DNA of 64,000 nt from Candidatus Nitrosocosmicus sp. (lineage in GTDB: Archaea > Thermoproteota > Nitrososphaeria > Nitrososphaerales > Nitrososphaeraceae), in the NCBI GenBank assembly GCA_029194465.1, contig JARFXS010000003.1, positions 28,143 to 92,142 on the forward strand, written 5' to 3'. This document shows, piece after piece, positions 1 to 10,389 of the stretch. The position numbers were made by a program, and so were the translations under genes. Each line of letters starts with the position of its first letter. Positions within the stretch are counted from its first letter, which is position 1. The notes beneath the pieces are model-generated. The model searched no databases and was not told the origin of the DNA. It saw only the letters and a program-made list of their open reading frames with translations.

Positions 1-99
1 TTTTTTATCTATTTTTGGATTTTTTTTGAGGTCTTTAGTTGGCCGGTAGACCATTTTACAAATCCTTCTATCAATTCTCTTTATATTATTTGAGATACA

Positions 100-354
100 C
101 TAGAAGCCTGCAAAAATTTTTTCATATGTTTTGCAACAAACAACCATATTTGTTATTGCGTCATTGATAAAGTCATTTTTATTGTTCTTTATGTAATTCT
201 CCTTAAATTCATCAAGTAATCTATTAGTTCTTTTAGTTATTTCATCTATCCCGACGATATCTTCATACCTTTTATCATTGTCGAACAACTTGACTGTACA
301 ATTATTGTAAGAAGAATATTTATTAATGTATATATAAAACAAACCGAACATCAA
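100..354 (-). CDS. Hypothetical small protein, possibly broken
   Basis: This is an 84-codon frame with no family I recognise. It is rich in Asn, Lys and Asp and has two adjacent cysteines near residue 73. It is divergent from the winged-helix gene that starts at 536. After the TAG stop at 100-102 the same frame stays open to the left edge of the window, another 33 codons of Lys/Arg-rich sequence. The stop may therefore interrupt a longer gene that continues outside. Coding status is uncertain. Confidence 0.35.
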   Translation of the reverse strand: MMFGLFYIYINKYSSYNNCTVKLFDNDKRYEDIVGIDEITKRTNRLLDEFKENYIKNNKNDFINDAITNMVVCCKTYEKIFAGF

Positions 355-535
355 ACGGTACCAATATAGGTCAGATACCCTAGTGCTCTCATCATTATTT
401 TATCAGACAAATGTATCATCATTCCCATGGATCTCAATCATATAAATTAATTCTTATATTTGTTTATTTTTTTTTACAGCATAATTATTTTTTATTCACT
501 ATCTTTTTTTTATCTTGTTTTTTTATTTTGCTAGT

Positions 536-1192
536 ATGTCCGACTTAGCTATGATCTACAATGATATTAATTCTTTTGGATCTACAGGAGTCAAGAAATC
601 TGAATTAAAAAAAAAATATCCTGAGGATAATTTTGAGAATACCTTAAATGAACTAGCATCACAGGATAAAATATGCATATCTAAAAAAGGAACATATGTA
701 TATTGCTGGGCTAAGGAGTATTATCTCGATCACCTACTCTTATCAGATATAAAATTCAAATATCTATACGATTCTATAATAGGTATTCAGCAGAAACTAA
801 ACAACTACTCTGATAGCATATTTAAATATGTAGAAAAAATTGACTGCGAATTAGTAGAAGTTAAGAATTCCTTCAATAGAATCGAGGATAAAATAAATAA
901 CATAAAAGTAGATTCTAGTAACATTGATTATGATAATAATCAAATATCTATTGATACTTTCAAAGAACACTTTGATAGAGCAATTGTAAATCGTTCAACT
1001 TCAATCGGCTGGGTAGAACTGTCTTTGGTTAAGGACGAGTTGTGTGAATCATGCGACCTTTCCAGTAATGAATTTTACACCCTTGTAAGTGAACTCATTG
1101 AGTTGTATCCAGAAAAATATGAATTATCATCTGGAGGTTATGAAGGAGTAGTCTTAAGAGGAATAGTCCATGGGTTTGTGAGGTGCATATGA
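536..1192 (+). CDS. Winged-helix/coiled-coil protein, partner of the AAA+ ATPase
   Basis: About 218 residues. The N-terminal 65 residues look like a winged-helix fold, with a 'tgVKKSELKKKYPED' helix and a 'DKICISKKGTYVY' wing. A heptad-like stretch at roughly residues 80-125 suggests a coiled coil, and a second helical domain follows. I chose ATG 536 over TTG 515 because the extra seven codons are Phe-rich and sit in a T-rich leader. The TGA stop overlaps the ATG of the next gene (ATGA at 1189-1192), so the two are probably translated together. The role is unknown; DNA binding is inferred from the fold only. Confidence 0.65.
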   Translation: MSDLAMIYNDINSFGSTGVKKSELKKKYPEDNFENTLNELASQDKICISKKGTYVYCWAKEYYLDHLLLSDIKFKYLYDSIIGIQQKLNNYSDSIFKYVEKIDCELVEVKNSFNRIEDKINNIKVDSSNIDYDNNQISIDTFKEHFDRAIVNRSTSIGWVELSLVKDELCESCDLSSNEFYTLVSELIELYPEKYELSSGGYEGVVLRGIVHGFVRCI

Positions 1193-2820
1193 TGGCACCA
1201 TATAATTTGACCGTTAATCCTTTTCCTAGTAGTCCCACACCCACTTTATCCAGTGCTAATATTCTTGGGGGGAAAAGGCACATCGCAGCACTAAATTCAA
1301 TTAAGGATTGCTTGAACGAATTAAACTTGAAATTAAATAGTACAGAGCCTCTAAATGAAGATCTATTCAAGATAGTCTCTGTAATCCAAGATGTGGGATC
1401 AGGTAAAACACATTTAACGCTGCATATGAGGACTTTACCTGAAATCAATGATAAATCAATTATTTCATACGTCGACTTAACTCAAGTTCAACCCAGAGAG
1501 ATCGATAATTTTTTTCATTCTATTGTAAGAGGATTTGGAAAAGAATACTTTGACTCTATAAAGACAAAGTTAATTGATTACCTAAAAGACAGTTATGTAC
1601 AGAATCCAAAGTTAGTAAAGAAGATAGTCAAATACGGATTTTTTGATTCACTCAATGGGAACTCAATATCTGAAAAGATAGAACAAATGGGTGAAAAAAA
1701 AATAAAAATATCTTACGAACATTTATTTGAATTAATGTCAAGTGATTTTACCAAAATAGAGACACATCTAATTACTGAAATTATCAAGACAGGAACATTA
1801 AACTATTCCGATCTAAAAACATTTGAAAATCTTACTATGGTCTTAACCAACTTGGCAATGATCAACTATAAACTGTTCAAGAAAATTACCATTTTTCAAA
1901 TCGATGAGTTTGACACCAACATAAATTCCTTGGATTATTTGAAGGGATTAATTAATTCTCATGTTCCGTATGCTCTGTTTATGATAGTGACTACCCCTTC
2001 CTTGTATGCTGATATTTCAAAGATCAATCCATCACTTTTCGATCGCCTTGAAAAGGCAAATTATAAAATTGATTTGGCAGGATCCAATTCCTTCGATGAA
2101 ATAAATAGCATTGTTCTTCAGTATGTGCTGCATTATAACAGTGAACTTTCATCATCAGAAAGGAAAGATCTTTCATCAAAAATAAAAATAATTTATGATG
2201 AATTTCCAGATTTTCGGAACATTAGATCTATTTTAAATGTCTTGTATCATGCCTTTGAAATGTCTGTAAAGAAGAATTCTTCGAACATAGATGAGCAATC
2301 AATAGAAGAGACGATCAAAAATGTCTATCCTGGGTTGCGGTTGAGAGGAAGTATCATGGGAATACCGATATCGGATTTTATTAAAATGAGAAAAATATCA
2401 GTTGATAAAGATATTGTAGAATCGAATGTAAAAGACGCCGTCAGAAATTTGATTAGCTATTTTGATGAATTGGGAACTGTAAAAAAGTATGAAGAAAAGA
2501 TCGAAACCGATTATTTAGACGCAATATATAACGATCAAATGGGAAAAAAGGTCGGTATATCGATCGCAGTCGATTCTGATAAGAATAAAAACTTTGACAA
2601 GATTGTTAAAAGCACTAAAAAGAATTCAGTAGTTGATAAATTAGTAATTTTGACTACCAATATTACAAACATAAAAAGAAATGGTACTACCCTAGTAACC
2701 ATTGACAAATGGAAACTAGCTGATTTGCTCTACTTCAGCAAAAAATACGATAGTGACGAGATCAAATCAGAGGATCCACAAAAGGCAATATTACTCGCAA
2801 AGTCAATTCAAATCTGCTAA
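1189..2820 (+). CDS. AAA+ P-loop ATPase with possible nuclease-like C-terminus
   Basis: About 543 residues. It opens with 'NPFPSSPTPTLSSANILGG', a segment I associate with archaeal AAA+ proteins resembling Orc1/Cdc6 or phage-defence ATPases. The Walker A region reads QDVGSGKTHL around residue 68, with Gln where the first Gly is usual. The Walker B region reads ITIFQIDEFDTN near residue 240. The last ~120 residues contain 'DYLDAIYNDQMGKKVGISI', which has the spacing of a PD-(D/E)XK nuclease core but ends ISI rather than E-x-K, so if it is that fold it is probably inactive. GTG 1183 is an alternative start; ATG 1189 is preferred because of the ATGA coupling. Function unknown. Confidence 0.7.
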   Translation: MMAPYNLTVNPFPSSPTPTLSSANILGGKRHIAALNSIKDCLNELNLKLNSTEPLNEDLFKIVSVIQDVGSGKTHLTLHMRTLPEINDKSIISYVDLTQVQPREIDNFFHSIVRGFGKEYFDSIKTKLIDYLKDSYVQNPKLVKKIVKYGFFDSLNGNSISEKIEQMGEKKIKISYEHLFELMSSDFTKIETHLITEIIKTGTLNYSDLKTFENLTMVLTNLAMINYKLFKKITIFQIDEFDTNINSLDYLKGLINSHVPYALFMIVTTPSLYADISKINPSLFDRLEKANYKIDLAGSNSFDEINSIVLQYVLHYNSELSSSERKDLSSKIKIIYDEFPDFRNIRSILNVLYHAFEMSVKKNSSNIDEQSIEETIKNVYPGLRLRGSIMGIPISDFIKMRKISVDKDIVESNVKDAVRNLISYFDELGTVKKYEEKIETDYLDAIYNDQMGKKVGISIAVDSDKNKNFDKIVKSTKKNSVVDKLVILTTNITNIKRNGTTLVTIDKWKLADLLYFSKKYDSDEIKSEDPQKAILLAKSIQIC

Positions 2821-2970
2821 CTAGTAAATACCCGTCCTCAGTATCTCACAATGATCTAATTTATATTTTAATAATTTTCAAGTTGTTCTGTAAACTTGAA
2901 GAAAAACTTGAATTCCCTTGAAGATTTCTAGCTAATGTTCACAAGCTGGGTTTTTCTATAATCGACTATA

Positions 2971-3291
2971 ATGGAACTAATGTTCTGCTTACTCCTCGAA
3001 AATGTTCAATTTGAAAATATTATTAGTAAATCATATGGCAAACCGAACTTGATTGATACTAACTTAAATATTTATGATGACGGACACCATGTTTTTGTAA
3101 ATTTGAACATAAACTTTCTTAATGCCGATCTTGAATTTGATTTCTTACTATTCGCAAATGAAAGTATCGATTTTTTTAGATTCCTTGCAACGGCTGGAAT
3201 GTTAGGTATTGCACCTCATGAATCTAAAAGCAGTAATATTTTTTTCGTTCAATTACCCAAAAAGATCAAGCCGAAAAAGCATTTGAGTTAA
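2971..3291 (+). CDS. Hypothetical protein
   Basis: A 106-residue frame starting at ATG 2971 with a Lys-rich tail (KKIKPKK). Its pattern of alternating hydrophobic residues (VFVNLNINF, LEFDFLLF) suggests a small mainly beta protein. No family recognised. It lies on the same strand between the AAA+ ATPase and the DsbA-like gene, about 150 bp after the former. Confidence 0.5.
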   Translation: MELMFCLLLENVQFENIISKSYGKPNLIDTNLNIYDDGHHVFVNLNINFLNADLEFDFLLFANESIDFFRFLATAGMLGIAPHESKSSNIFFVQLPKKIKPKKHLS

Positions 3292-3418
3292 TCAAATCAA
3301 AAATCAATTAGCTGATAATGTTTTTCTTATTTTAACTTTATGAACACGGATTCAGTCATTTGTATTTTCTATATATTTGTTTTAAATAACCGATTGGTTT
3401 TTCAATAATTGTTCTAAT

Positions 3419-4174
3419 TTGAAGCATAGAAATAGGACACCTCGTGGTAATAAGACTAATTATCGCAAGCTACTAATTATGGCAGTTCTGTTCGGGGCAC
3501 TTTTAATCGGAGGCTCAATTACAGCATTTTCTAATTTTGGAGGCAAGAATAAATCGTCCTCTTCTAACCCTGCTGATACCCAACAATTGATTTCCAATCT
3601 AACTACTCCAGTTATTCCAGGTGCTGAAGCTATCGGCAATGACAATGCCACGCTAAATATTATTGAGTTTGGTGATTATCAATGTCCATTTTGTGCTAGA
3701 TTCAATCAAGAAACTAAGGATCAGCTAGTTTCAAAATACGTTGATACTGGCATAGTGAGATTTGGATTTAAAGATCTGGTAATCAACGACTTACCCAAAG
3801 ATAAACTATCTACACTTGGTGCAGAGGCCTCTTATTGTGCAGCTGAACAGAACAAGTATTGGGATTATCATGATGAGGTTTATAGAAACTCAAGAGGAGA
3901 AAACACTGGTTGGATTAGTATTGACAGCCTAGTAGGATTTGCCAAAAATGTAAACATGCCCAACATTTCTCAGTTCACAGATTGCTTGAATTCACATAAA
4001 TTCAACCAGCTTGTGGCACAAAATGATATGTTTGCTAAAGGTCTCGGACTGGGAAGTACTCCTACCTTCCTTATTCTCAAGGATAATACAACAAAAATAG
4101 CCGCGCTGGAGGGTGCTCAGCCAATCAAAGTCTTTGACGATGTAATTGCTCAATTTTTGAATAATACCCTCTAA
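3419..4174 (+). CDS. Membrane-anchored DsbA-family thiol oxidoreductase
   Basis: 251 residues. A basic N-terminus (KHRNRTPRGNKTNYRK) is followed by one hydrophobic segment, so the protein is anchored with its thioredoxin domain outside the cell. The active site is YQCPFC near residues 88-93, and the helical insertion and cis-Pro loop (GSTPTFLIL) of DsbA/thioredoxin_4 proteins are present. It probably forms or isomerises disulfides in exported proteins. TTG 3419 is chosen because the next ATG lies inside the membrane segment and would remove the positive-inside residues. A 735-bp gap follows. Confidence 0.85.
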   Translation: MKHRNRTPRGNKTNYRKLLIMAVLFGALLIGGSITAFSNFGGKNKSSSSNPADTQQLISNLTTPVIPGAEAIGNDNATLNIIEFGDYQCPFCARFNQETKDQLVSKYVDTGIVRFGFKDLVINDLPKDKLSTLGAEASYCAAEQNKYWDYHDEVYRNSRGENTGWISIDSLVGFAKNVNMPNISQFTDCLNSHKFNQLVAQNDMFAKGLGLGSTPTFLILKDNTTKIAALEGAQPIKVFDDVIAQFLNNTL

Positions 4175-4910
4175 CTTTTTTCAATTTGTCTTAATGAATT
4201 TTGCTTGCAGACTTTTTTTGACTTGCAATGCAGGATTACAAAGATGGAAATTCATGTATAATTCCAAACACCAATTACAGTTTATGAACCTGCCATAGTA
4301 CTAATTGATTGGAATGGCTTGCATTAGGGTTAGGGCTAAAAAATATTTATGATTTAGAAATAGATGCGAAAAATAAAACTGATACTATTAATATCCCAAT
4401 TATGATATACCACCGAGCAAAAACGTTACTCATTGTAGCCAAGTGCCGCTAAATCACTCTCATTTCTTAAACAGAAACTTTCCATTTCATAGCAAGATTA
4501 TGACATACATTGCCCTTTCACTTATTTACATTACATATTTTCCGACTTGTCAAATGCAAAAGGCTTTATCAAAAATCTTGATTCTAATTCAACAAATCAA
4601 CAATCTGTACGAATTTAAAGACTAGTGCTCCTAAAATTATTGTATTCTGATTTACAATTCGCGGTCTTTTGCATTTATTGAGTCCTCAATAGCAGTGTAA
4701 CTCTGAATGACCACATCCACCCAAACAATGTCTGATTTTTAATATTCGCCTATGAATTTACTTGCCGACTTTCATTCACTGTATTGCAATTAATATTTTC
4801 AAATTCTAAAAAACCCTCAAGTATAGGTCATATCTTTATCGTCATAAATTAAGGATACTTCATAGTCACCAAGGAGTTATTCATATTTTTCATATAGATA
4901 CTTCCTTTGA
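4175..4910. other. Intergenic stretch, no supported gene
   Basis: About 735 bp between two convergent genes. A 60-codon frame at 4443-4625 has no domain and biased hydrophobic composition, so I do not count it. No tRNA, repeat array or clear promoter was seen. Confidence 0.5.
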
Positions 4911-6824
4911 TCAAACCGCATCAAAGGAAAACTTGAATGATGCTCCATTGCGATAAGACAAATCGATCCAAATTTTGCCTCCCTGGGATTCTATAATACT
5001 CCTACATACTACTAACCCCAATCCGGTCCCACCAATTTTTCTTACCAGGCTCAAATCTATTTGACAAAATTTGTTTGATAACCCTTCCATATTTTCTGGT
5101 TGTATCCCGATACCATTGTCTTCAACTGTAAATATGATTGATTTGTGATGTTTGTTGACATTATTATTGAGGCTCGTTTTACTAGAAATTTCAGGTTCTT
5201 CATCGACTCGAATGGTAATTTCCCCACCTTGTTCAGGAACAAGATCAACAGCATTATTTACAAGGTGGAACAATACTTCACTAACCCTTACTGGATCGCA
5301 TAATATACTACCACTGGCATTAACAATCGAACTAAACTTGATGTTTTTGTCTATAATTAGGGGGGATAGTCTTGAGATGTTTTTCTCAATTAAATCTATA
5401 ATATTGGTAACCTCCTTGTGGATGGGAAAACTATTCAATTCTAACTTATACAATGTAAAAATGTCATCTATAATGGTCTCTAGCTTTGATATGTTTTTAC
5501 CAATAATAATGAGTGCTTTTCTACTGACATCTTCTGGATCTTCTGATTTATTTTCTTTTTGCATCATTTCGATATATTGCTTCATCGGAGTGATAGGGTC
5601 CTTGAGTTCTTGACTCGCCATTGAAAGAAATTCTTCCCTGGTTCTATTTGACATCTTCAATTCGTTATTAATTGAGTTAACTTGAATTTCTTTGGTTTTC
5701 AATTCTTCATTAGCCCGTTCAAGATCTTCTGTCCTTTCTCTAACTTTACGGATCAAATTCTTTTTAGAATTCTCGATATTTCTTCTCATAGCCTCAAGGC
5801 TAATAGAAAGATCTTTTACCTCATTTGATCCGCCAACCACTATTTCCTTCCCAAAATTGCCCTTACTTAATTCTAAAGCCGAGTTCTTCAAATAAGTAAT
5901 TGGAGATATGATTTTCTTTACAGCAAAGACAGTAGCTACTATCGCGATTAGCAAGATCACCGTTGAAGAAATTAGGAAACCATTTACTGTTTTGTTATAA
6001 TCACTCATTATTGGGGCCAAATTTCCTTCAAGGAGGAGTGTCCAATTCCCGTCAGATCGATAGCCATTCGCGTTTTCAGATTCAGGGACCACAATCGTGA
6101 TAGAGTCTTGTGACTTTCTTTTATCATCTTCGGTGATCTGAGCTCCTAGAAGAGGGACTTTTAGATTGGGTTGGGCATTCTGATCATTGGGCCTATTTTC
6201 CTGGCTTGTTGCATAAATTACTGAGCCGTCACTATGAATCAATCTTGAATCAAAATTCAAAGAGCCATTTTCGATATCATTATGAAAGAGGGTGTTATTG
6301 ACTATGTTGTCAATAAAACTTATTGAAACTTCAAGATCCATTATACTTCTTATGACCTTGTTAGCATCATAAATGGGGGCTGAAAAATGGAATCCAGTTT
6401 GATTGAATGCGATTTCATCTGGATTCTTATCAAAATACGGTCCTCCTGATAACGCTTGCTTAAAAAATTCTTCCTGCAAGGCATTTCCATCTAGAGATTT
6501 GTCAGATGTATCAATGATCGCAGTCCCATTTCTATCATAAACAGATACTGCTAGATATTCCGAGTTACTAAAATTAAGGTGTCTTTGAAGTAAATTGATT
6601 TGGTCATTTAAGGGGGCGGTTGAATTAACTAATATAGGGTGGGTAGCCAAACTATTAAGATCTTTCGCAATCTCATTTACCTCAACTGAGAGTTTGTTCA
6701 TAAGTTGGATTCCAGACAATTCATAAATATCATAAAATTTTGCTCGAACTCCAGAAATATTTTGGAGTGAAATGATGGAGGTAATTACTATCGAACCTAT
6801 GATTAATGGTATAATTAATATCAA
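4911..6824 (-). CDS. CACHE-HAMP sensor histidine kinase lacking the H-box histidine
   Basis: 637 residues. A membrane helix at the N-terminus, an extracellular dCACHE-like sensor (about residues 30-275), a second membrane helix (about 283-304), a HAMP linker and a coiled coil lead into HisKA and HATPase_c domains. The ATPase motifs are complete: N-box HLVNNAVDLV, G1 VEDNGIGI, G2 GGTGLGL. The H-box reads FLSMASQELKDPITP, so residue 405 is Gln (CAA at 5612-5610) where the phosphorylated His belongs. It may be a pseudokinase or partner subunit. It starts at TTG 6824; no ATG or GTG lies between the upstream stop and that codon. It is divergent from the 8-TM gene at 6972. Confidence 0.85.
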   Translation of the reverse strand: MILIIPLIIGSIVITSIISLQNISGVRAKFYDIYELSGIQLMNKLSVEVNEIAKDLNSLATHPILVNSTAPLNDQINLLQRHLNFSNSEYLAVSVYDRNGTAIIDTSDKSLDGNALQEEFFKQALSGGPYFDKNPDEIAFNQTGFHFSAPIYDANKVIRSIMDLEVSISFIDNIVNNTLFHNDIENGSLNFDSRLIHSDGSVIYATSQENRPNDQNAQPNLKVPLLGAQITEDDKRKSQDSITIVVPESENANGYRSDGNWTLLLEGNLAPIMSDYNKTVNGFLISSTVILLIAIVATVFAVKKIISPITYLKNSALELSKGNFGKEIVVGGSNEVKDLSISLEAMRRNIENSKKNLIRKVRERTEDLERANEELKTKEIQVNSINNELKMSNRTREEFLSMASQELKDPITPMKQYIEMMQKENKSEDPEDVSRKALIIIGKNISKLETIIDDIFTLYKLELNSFPIHKEVTNIIDLIEKNISRLSPLIIDKNIKFSSIVNASGSILCDPVRVSEVLFHLVNNAVDLVPEQGGEITIRVDEEPEISSKTSLNNNVNKHHKSIIFTVEDNGIGIQPENMEGLSNKFCQIDLSLVRKIGGTGLGLVVCRSIIESQGGKIWIDLSYRNGASFKFSFDAV

Positions 6825-6971
6825 AATATTAGTTGCTACCTTCGTGTTAATTCAAATTCAAATAGCACTAGAAATATTAAATAGATTTCTAAATGGATAT
6901 ATTCAATTACTATTGTCTGATAAAAAGTAATATGTAACATAGCATTAATATGATTTCTGACCTTTCATTTC

Positions 6972-7751
6972 ATGTTTAGTTTATCATTAAAATCTCTTCT
7001 TTTGGTAATTGTTGCCCTCGGAACAACTTCCTTCATTTTTTATTTTGCAGAGTCTTATCTTGGGTATTATAACATTCCAAATATAATATCCAGCGGAATA
7101 GTGGTTTACTTGATATTCTTCCTGATTCATAGATCCGGAAATTCAATACTCCGCATGGACAGGGTGCAATTGTTTCTGTTGTTGTCATTTCTAAGTTGGT
7201 TTTCAGCTGAAGCAATGTTTGGGTTCTATAGTGGTGTTCTAAATACTGACCCTTATCCTTCTATTGCAGATATATTTTATCTTGCAGGGTATATTTTTTT
7301 CGTTTTGTTACTGTGGAGTTTAAATAAGACATACAAAATTGAGCTAAGCATCTTTATTAGCTTACTAGTCACATTTTTCCTAATAGCTTTTTATGTATTA
7401 TATGTCTCAGTTTTCATTTTCAATGTGTATTCTCTAAGTGGGAGTTTTCTCGACTTTATGCTTGTTTTTGCATATCCTATCTTTGATTTACTTATTGTCG
7501 TAAGCGGTGTTCTATACTACTTTAGAGAAAAGGAGATTTCGTTAAATAAGGGCTATCTCTCTTGGTTACTCTTTTCTGCCTGTGGTTTTTTCTTCTTCCT
7601 TGCAGATGTAATTTTTGGATTTGATGATTTATTTGGGATAACTCAAGATGACCATCTGTTCGATCTTTTCTTCAATATCGGATATCTGATGCTTGGATTT
7701 GCGGTATTAACCCGAATTTTTTATTTGAATATTCATAGCAGGAATGATTGA
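6972..7751 (+). CDS. Polytopic membrane protein, possible sensory module
   Basis: 259 residues with about eight predicted membrane helices. The loop 'DPYPSIADIFYLAGY' near residue 95 resembles a segment found in the multi-helix N-terminal sensory regions of some signalling proteins, but no output domain follows here. The start lies 147 bp from the start of the divergent histidine kinase, so they may share a control region and work together; this is inference. Substrate or signal unknown. Confidence 0.75.
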   Translation: MFSLSLKSLLLVIVALGTTSFIFYFAESYLGYYNIPNIISSGIVVYLIFFLIHRSGNSILRMDRVQLFLLLSFLSWFSAEAMFGFYSGVLNTDPYPSIADIFYLAGYIFFVLLLWSLNKTYKIELSIFISLLVTFFLIAFYVLYVSVFIFNVYSLSGSFLDFMLVFAYPIFDLLIVVSGVLYYFREKEISLNKGYLSWLLFSACGFFFFLADVIFGFDDLFGITQDDHLFDLFFNIGYLMLGFAVLTRIFYLNIHSRND

Positions 7752-8721
7752 CTAACCGGGCAACCAATTATTCCTCCTACTTGCGAAAATTAAGAGCCAA
7801 AATATTATTGATTGGATATAGTAACAACCTGCTCATATGGAATGGTATTTGACAATTGGGTCCTCATATTATGATTGCATTGCATCAATATTCTTCACCC
7901 CTATGAGACGACATGCATATTTGATCCAGATAGTCAATCTCTTATTAAAGATCGAGTATGGCCTCCATCAAGGTCTTATCTCTCATCCGGATGGACAAAG
8001 ACCAATTAGGAGCCTGATTCAGAAACCACTTAGCAGTTCTGGATTAAATTACAAAGGCTACATTTCATGAGCATCCCCAATACAAATAATACATGAAATA
8101 TTGACTTTGATATCGGTAAGTATGACATACCCTGAGATTTCAATTTCATAGCAAGTATTACTTTTCATAAAGATTTTCGAAATTGAAGTGTTTGTTAATA
8201 AACTACCTATTACAAAAACTTTTGATTCAAGTGTTTTTGTATGTCTTGTATAGTATCATCCATTCAGTGTAAATCATAGCCATAATAAATCAATATACAA
8301 TCTGAACCCTTATTTAGAATCTGGTTTTGGAACATATTGGTCATAAGTCAGTTTTCTATATGTATGGCCAAATAACAAACTCGTCTAGATATAACAATGA
8401 GAATTGTGTTATCAGAAAATGAACAATGATCTGTTTGTGTTATTTTTTTATTTGCTAACATTGAAATTAATTACTTATATAAAGATTTTTTTGTTGGTCA
8501 AAACTGATAAACGATCAAATGTTTTTTCATTACATCGTCGTAATCCGTCCTTTTATTTAAATGATGTCTGTATCATGAAATTAATTATTGTTTGGGTAAC
8601 AGCCAAGTAACATAATAATTACATTTGTAATTGCCGTCATTTGGAGATAATCGACTATGAATGTTCTTTTTCTGGAATACTAGATATATGTTTATATAAA
8701 CATGTGCATAGTAGAAAACTG
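7752..8721. other. Intergenic stretch, no supported gene
   Basis: About 970 bp of AT-rich sequence. Two short frames (7837-8070 and 8404-8610) have no recognisable domain and no good start context. A Lys/Asn-poor, rare-looking composition makes coding unlikely. Confidence 0.45.
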
Positions 8722-8970
8722 ATGGATACTAAAATAAGTTCATTAGTAATTGCATTAGCAGTCGCATCAATGGCACTAACCCCGTTGATTATGATTCAAA
8801 ATGCAGATGCTGCATCATTTAAGTGTGAGAACCAGTCAGGTAAACCACATGCATGGATTACCGGTTGTAAAGATGGATGGTACGATCATGACCATTGCTT
8901 ATCATATTCACCAGGATCTGGCGACTATGCTAAAGGATATAAAGTAGGTTGGGCAAAGGGTAGCTGCTAA
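8722..8970 (+). CDS. Small secreted four-cysteine protein
   Basis: About 82 residues from ATG 8722; the longer frame from 8641 adds 27 unlikely residues. A signal peptide is clear: MDTKIS, a hydrophobic core, then IQNADA|AS. The mature part has four cysteines and the motifs 'DGWYDHDHC' and 'GYKVGWAKGSC', like many short exported thaumarchaeal proteins of unknown role that carry repeated Gly-Tyr-x-x-Gly segments. No operon partner: gaps of about 1 kb lie on both sides. Confidence 0.7.
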   Translation: MDTKISSLVIALAVASMALTPLIMIQNADAASFKCENQSGKPHAWITGCKDGWYDHDHCLSYSPGSGDYAKGYKVGWAKGSC

Positions 8971-10033
8971 TCACATTTCACTAAAATCTTTTTTTGCTTT
9001 TTTCACAAAATAAATTACTAAATCGTGTTTTTGAAGTTTCTCTAGTTGGATTTGAAAAAAGTGTGTCATGATTAAAGCATGGCCAATGTCGATTTTCAGC
9101 CATAAGGGTGAAAATTGGTTCGCAAGAAAAGTTAATTCTCTTTTGATTGGGTATTCTTATTAATTCAGCTGATCCCCTTATCTTCCTCAATATAAACAAT
9201 ACCAATATCGCTTTTCGTTGTTGCAATCTGAATTACAAGATTATGAACCCATGTGTCTCCATTTCATTCAGACATTCAGGTTCAGTTTGCTATCCTATAG
9301 CATCAGGAAAATCTAACTTATACCCATTCCTTAATAGCTTTCTAAATATCATAAGTGCATTACTTCATTTTTTTATCTTGCTTATCTATTTGCATATTGT
9401 CTAACATAACTTTTTTCATTCACTCCTCTAATATTTTTAATATCCCTGCCTCTAGAGTGGTTGAGAGGTTCGTAGACTGTGATTCTTATCGATGGTCTTT
9501 AACTTTTGGAATTCCATAAATAAGATTATTTTTGATATTCAAATCTTATGTTTAGAGAATGATTTTGAAGGATCCAAAGAATTTCCTAAATAGAATAACT
9601 TTGTCAATTTCACTTACCTTACTTTTCACTATAACAGTTGGTTTTCGATACTATATAGTACTGAGTTATCATATCTTTTTTCTACCCGATCTAAAATTTG
9701 TCCAATTAATGACAATTTTGAAATTCTAAATTACATTTAAACAAGCTTTTAATCGTACTAACTAGATGCAATGACACTATATTTTATCCTCAATGATTCA
9801 AAAGGTATTCATTACATATTTGGGGTAAATTTTGGGTATTATTGCAATATTTTCTATCTATTCTTTGATTGCTTGACCATTCATAAAATTGGGCGAAGAG
9901 ACAAGTAAAGGGATTTTCAAACATATAATGGAATTTAGTTTTCTGGTCTGATTGAGTTAATTTAAGTTTAGTTTATATGATGTTAATCATGTTTGAACCA
10001 TAAACATTTTAAATGCTTTTACTAAGTTAACGA
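8971..10033. other. Intergenic stretch, no supported gene
   Basis: About 1.06 kb, AT-rich, with T-runs just after the secreted-protein gene that could act as a terminator. Frames at 8981-9226 (minus) and 9147-9404 (plus) overlap each other and show no family features. Nothing convincing found. Confidence 0.45.
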
Positions 10034-10222
10034 ATGCTAAGTTTCAAATGCCGTGATGTAGGGTTTGATTGTGATTATGTAGTAATGGAAAATAATGATA
10101 CAGAAATTATGAATAAAGTTATGGAACATGGAAAAAGAGACCATAATCTAAATTCCAATGATTTCACACCATCACTAATTGAGAATATAAGAGGTAAGAT
10201 GCAGAAAGTAGAAGACCATTGA
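10034..10222 (+). CDS. DUF1059 family small protein
   Basis: 62 residues from ATG 10034. It matches the DUF1059 pattern: 'FKCRDVGFDCDYVV' with two cysteines, then a helix containing 'IMNKVMEHGKRDHN'. The family is short, cytosolic, widespread in archaea and bacteria, and of unknown biochemistry. The gene lies about 170 bp before the soluble histidine kinase on the same strand. Confidence 0.8.
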   Translation: MLSFKCRDVGFDCDYVVMENNDTEIMNKVMEHGKRDHNLNSNDFTPSLIENIRGKMQKVEDH

Positions 10223-10389
10223 GAAAACACTTCTGCACAAGTGAGCCAGGAATTTTAAGATACATGAAAAATTTGGTTTTCAAAAATGTCGATGTTTATT
10301 TATTAAATAATATGAACAACATCATTCGTCAATTACAAACATGCAAGTAAACTCACCTATAAGAATCACGATTTATCTAACATCGGAGA

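Noticed and set aside
4443..4625. 60-codon plus-strand frame
   Set aside because: No domain, odd composition, no start context; it lies in a long gap.
7837..8070. 77-codon plus-strand frame
   Set aside because: No recognisable features and isolated from other genes.
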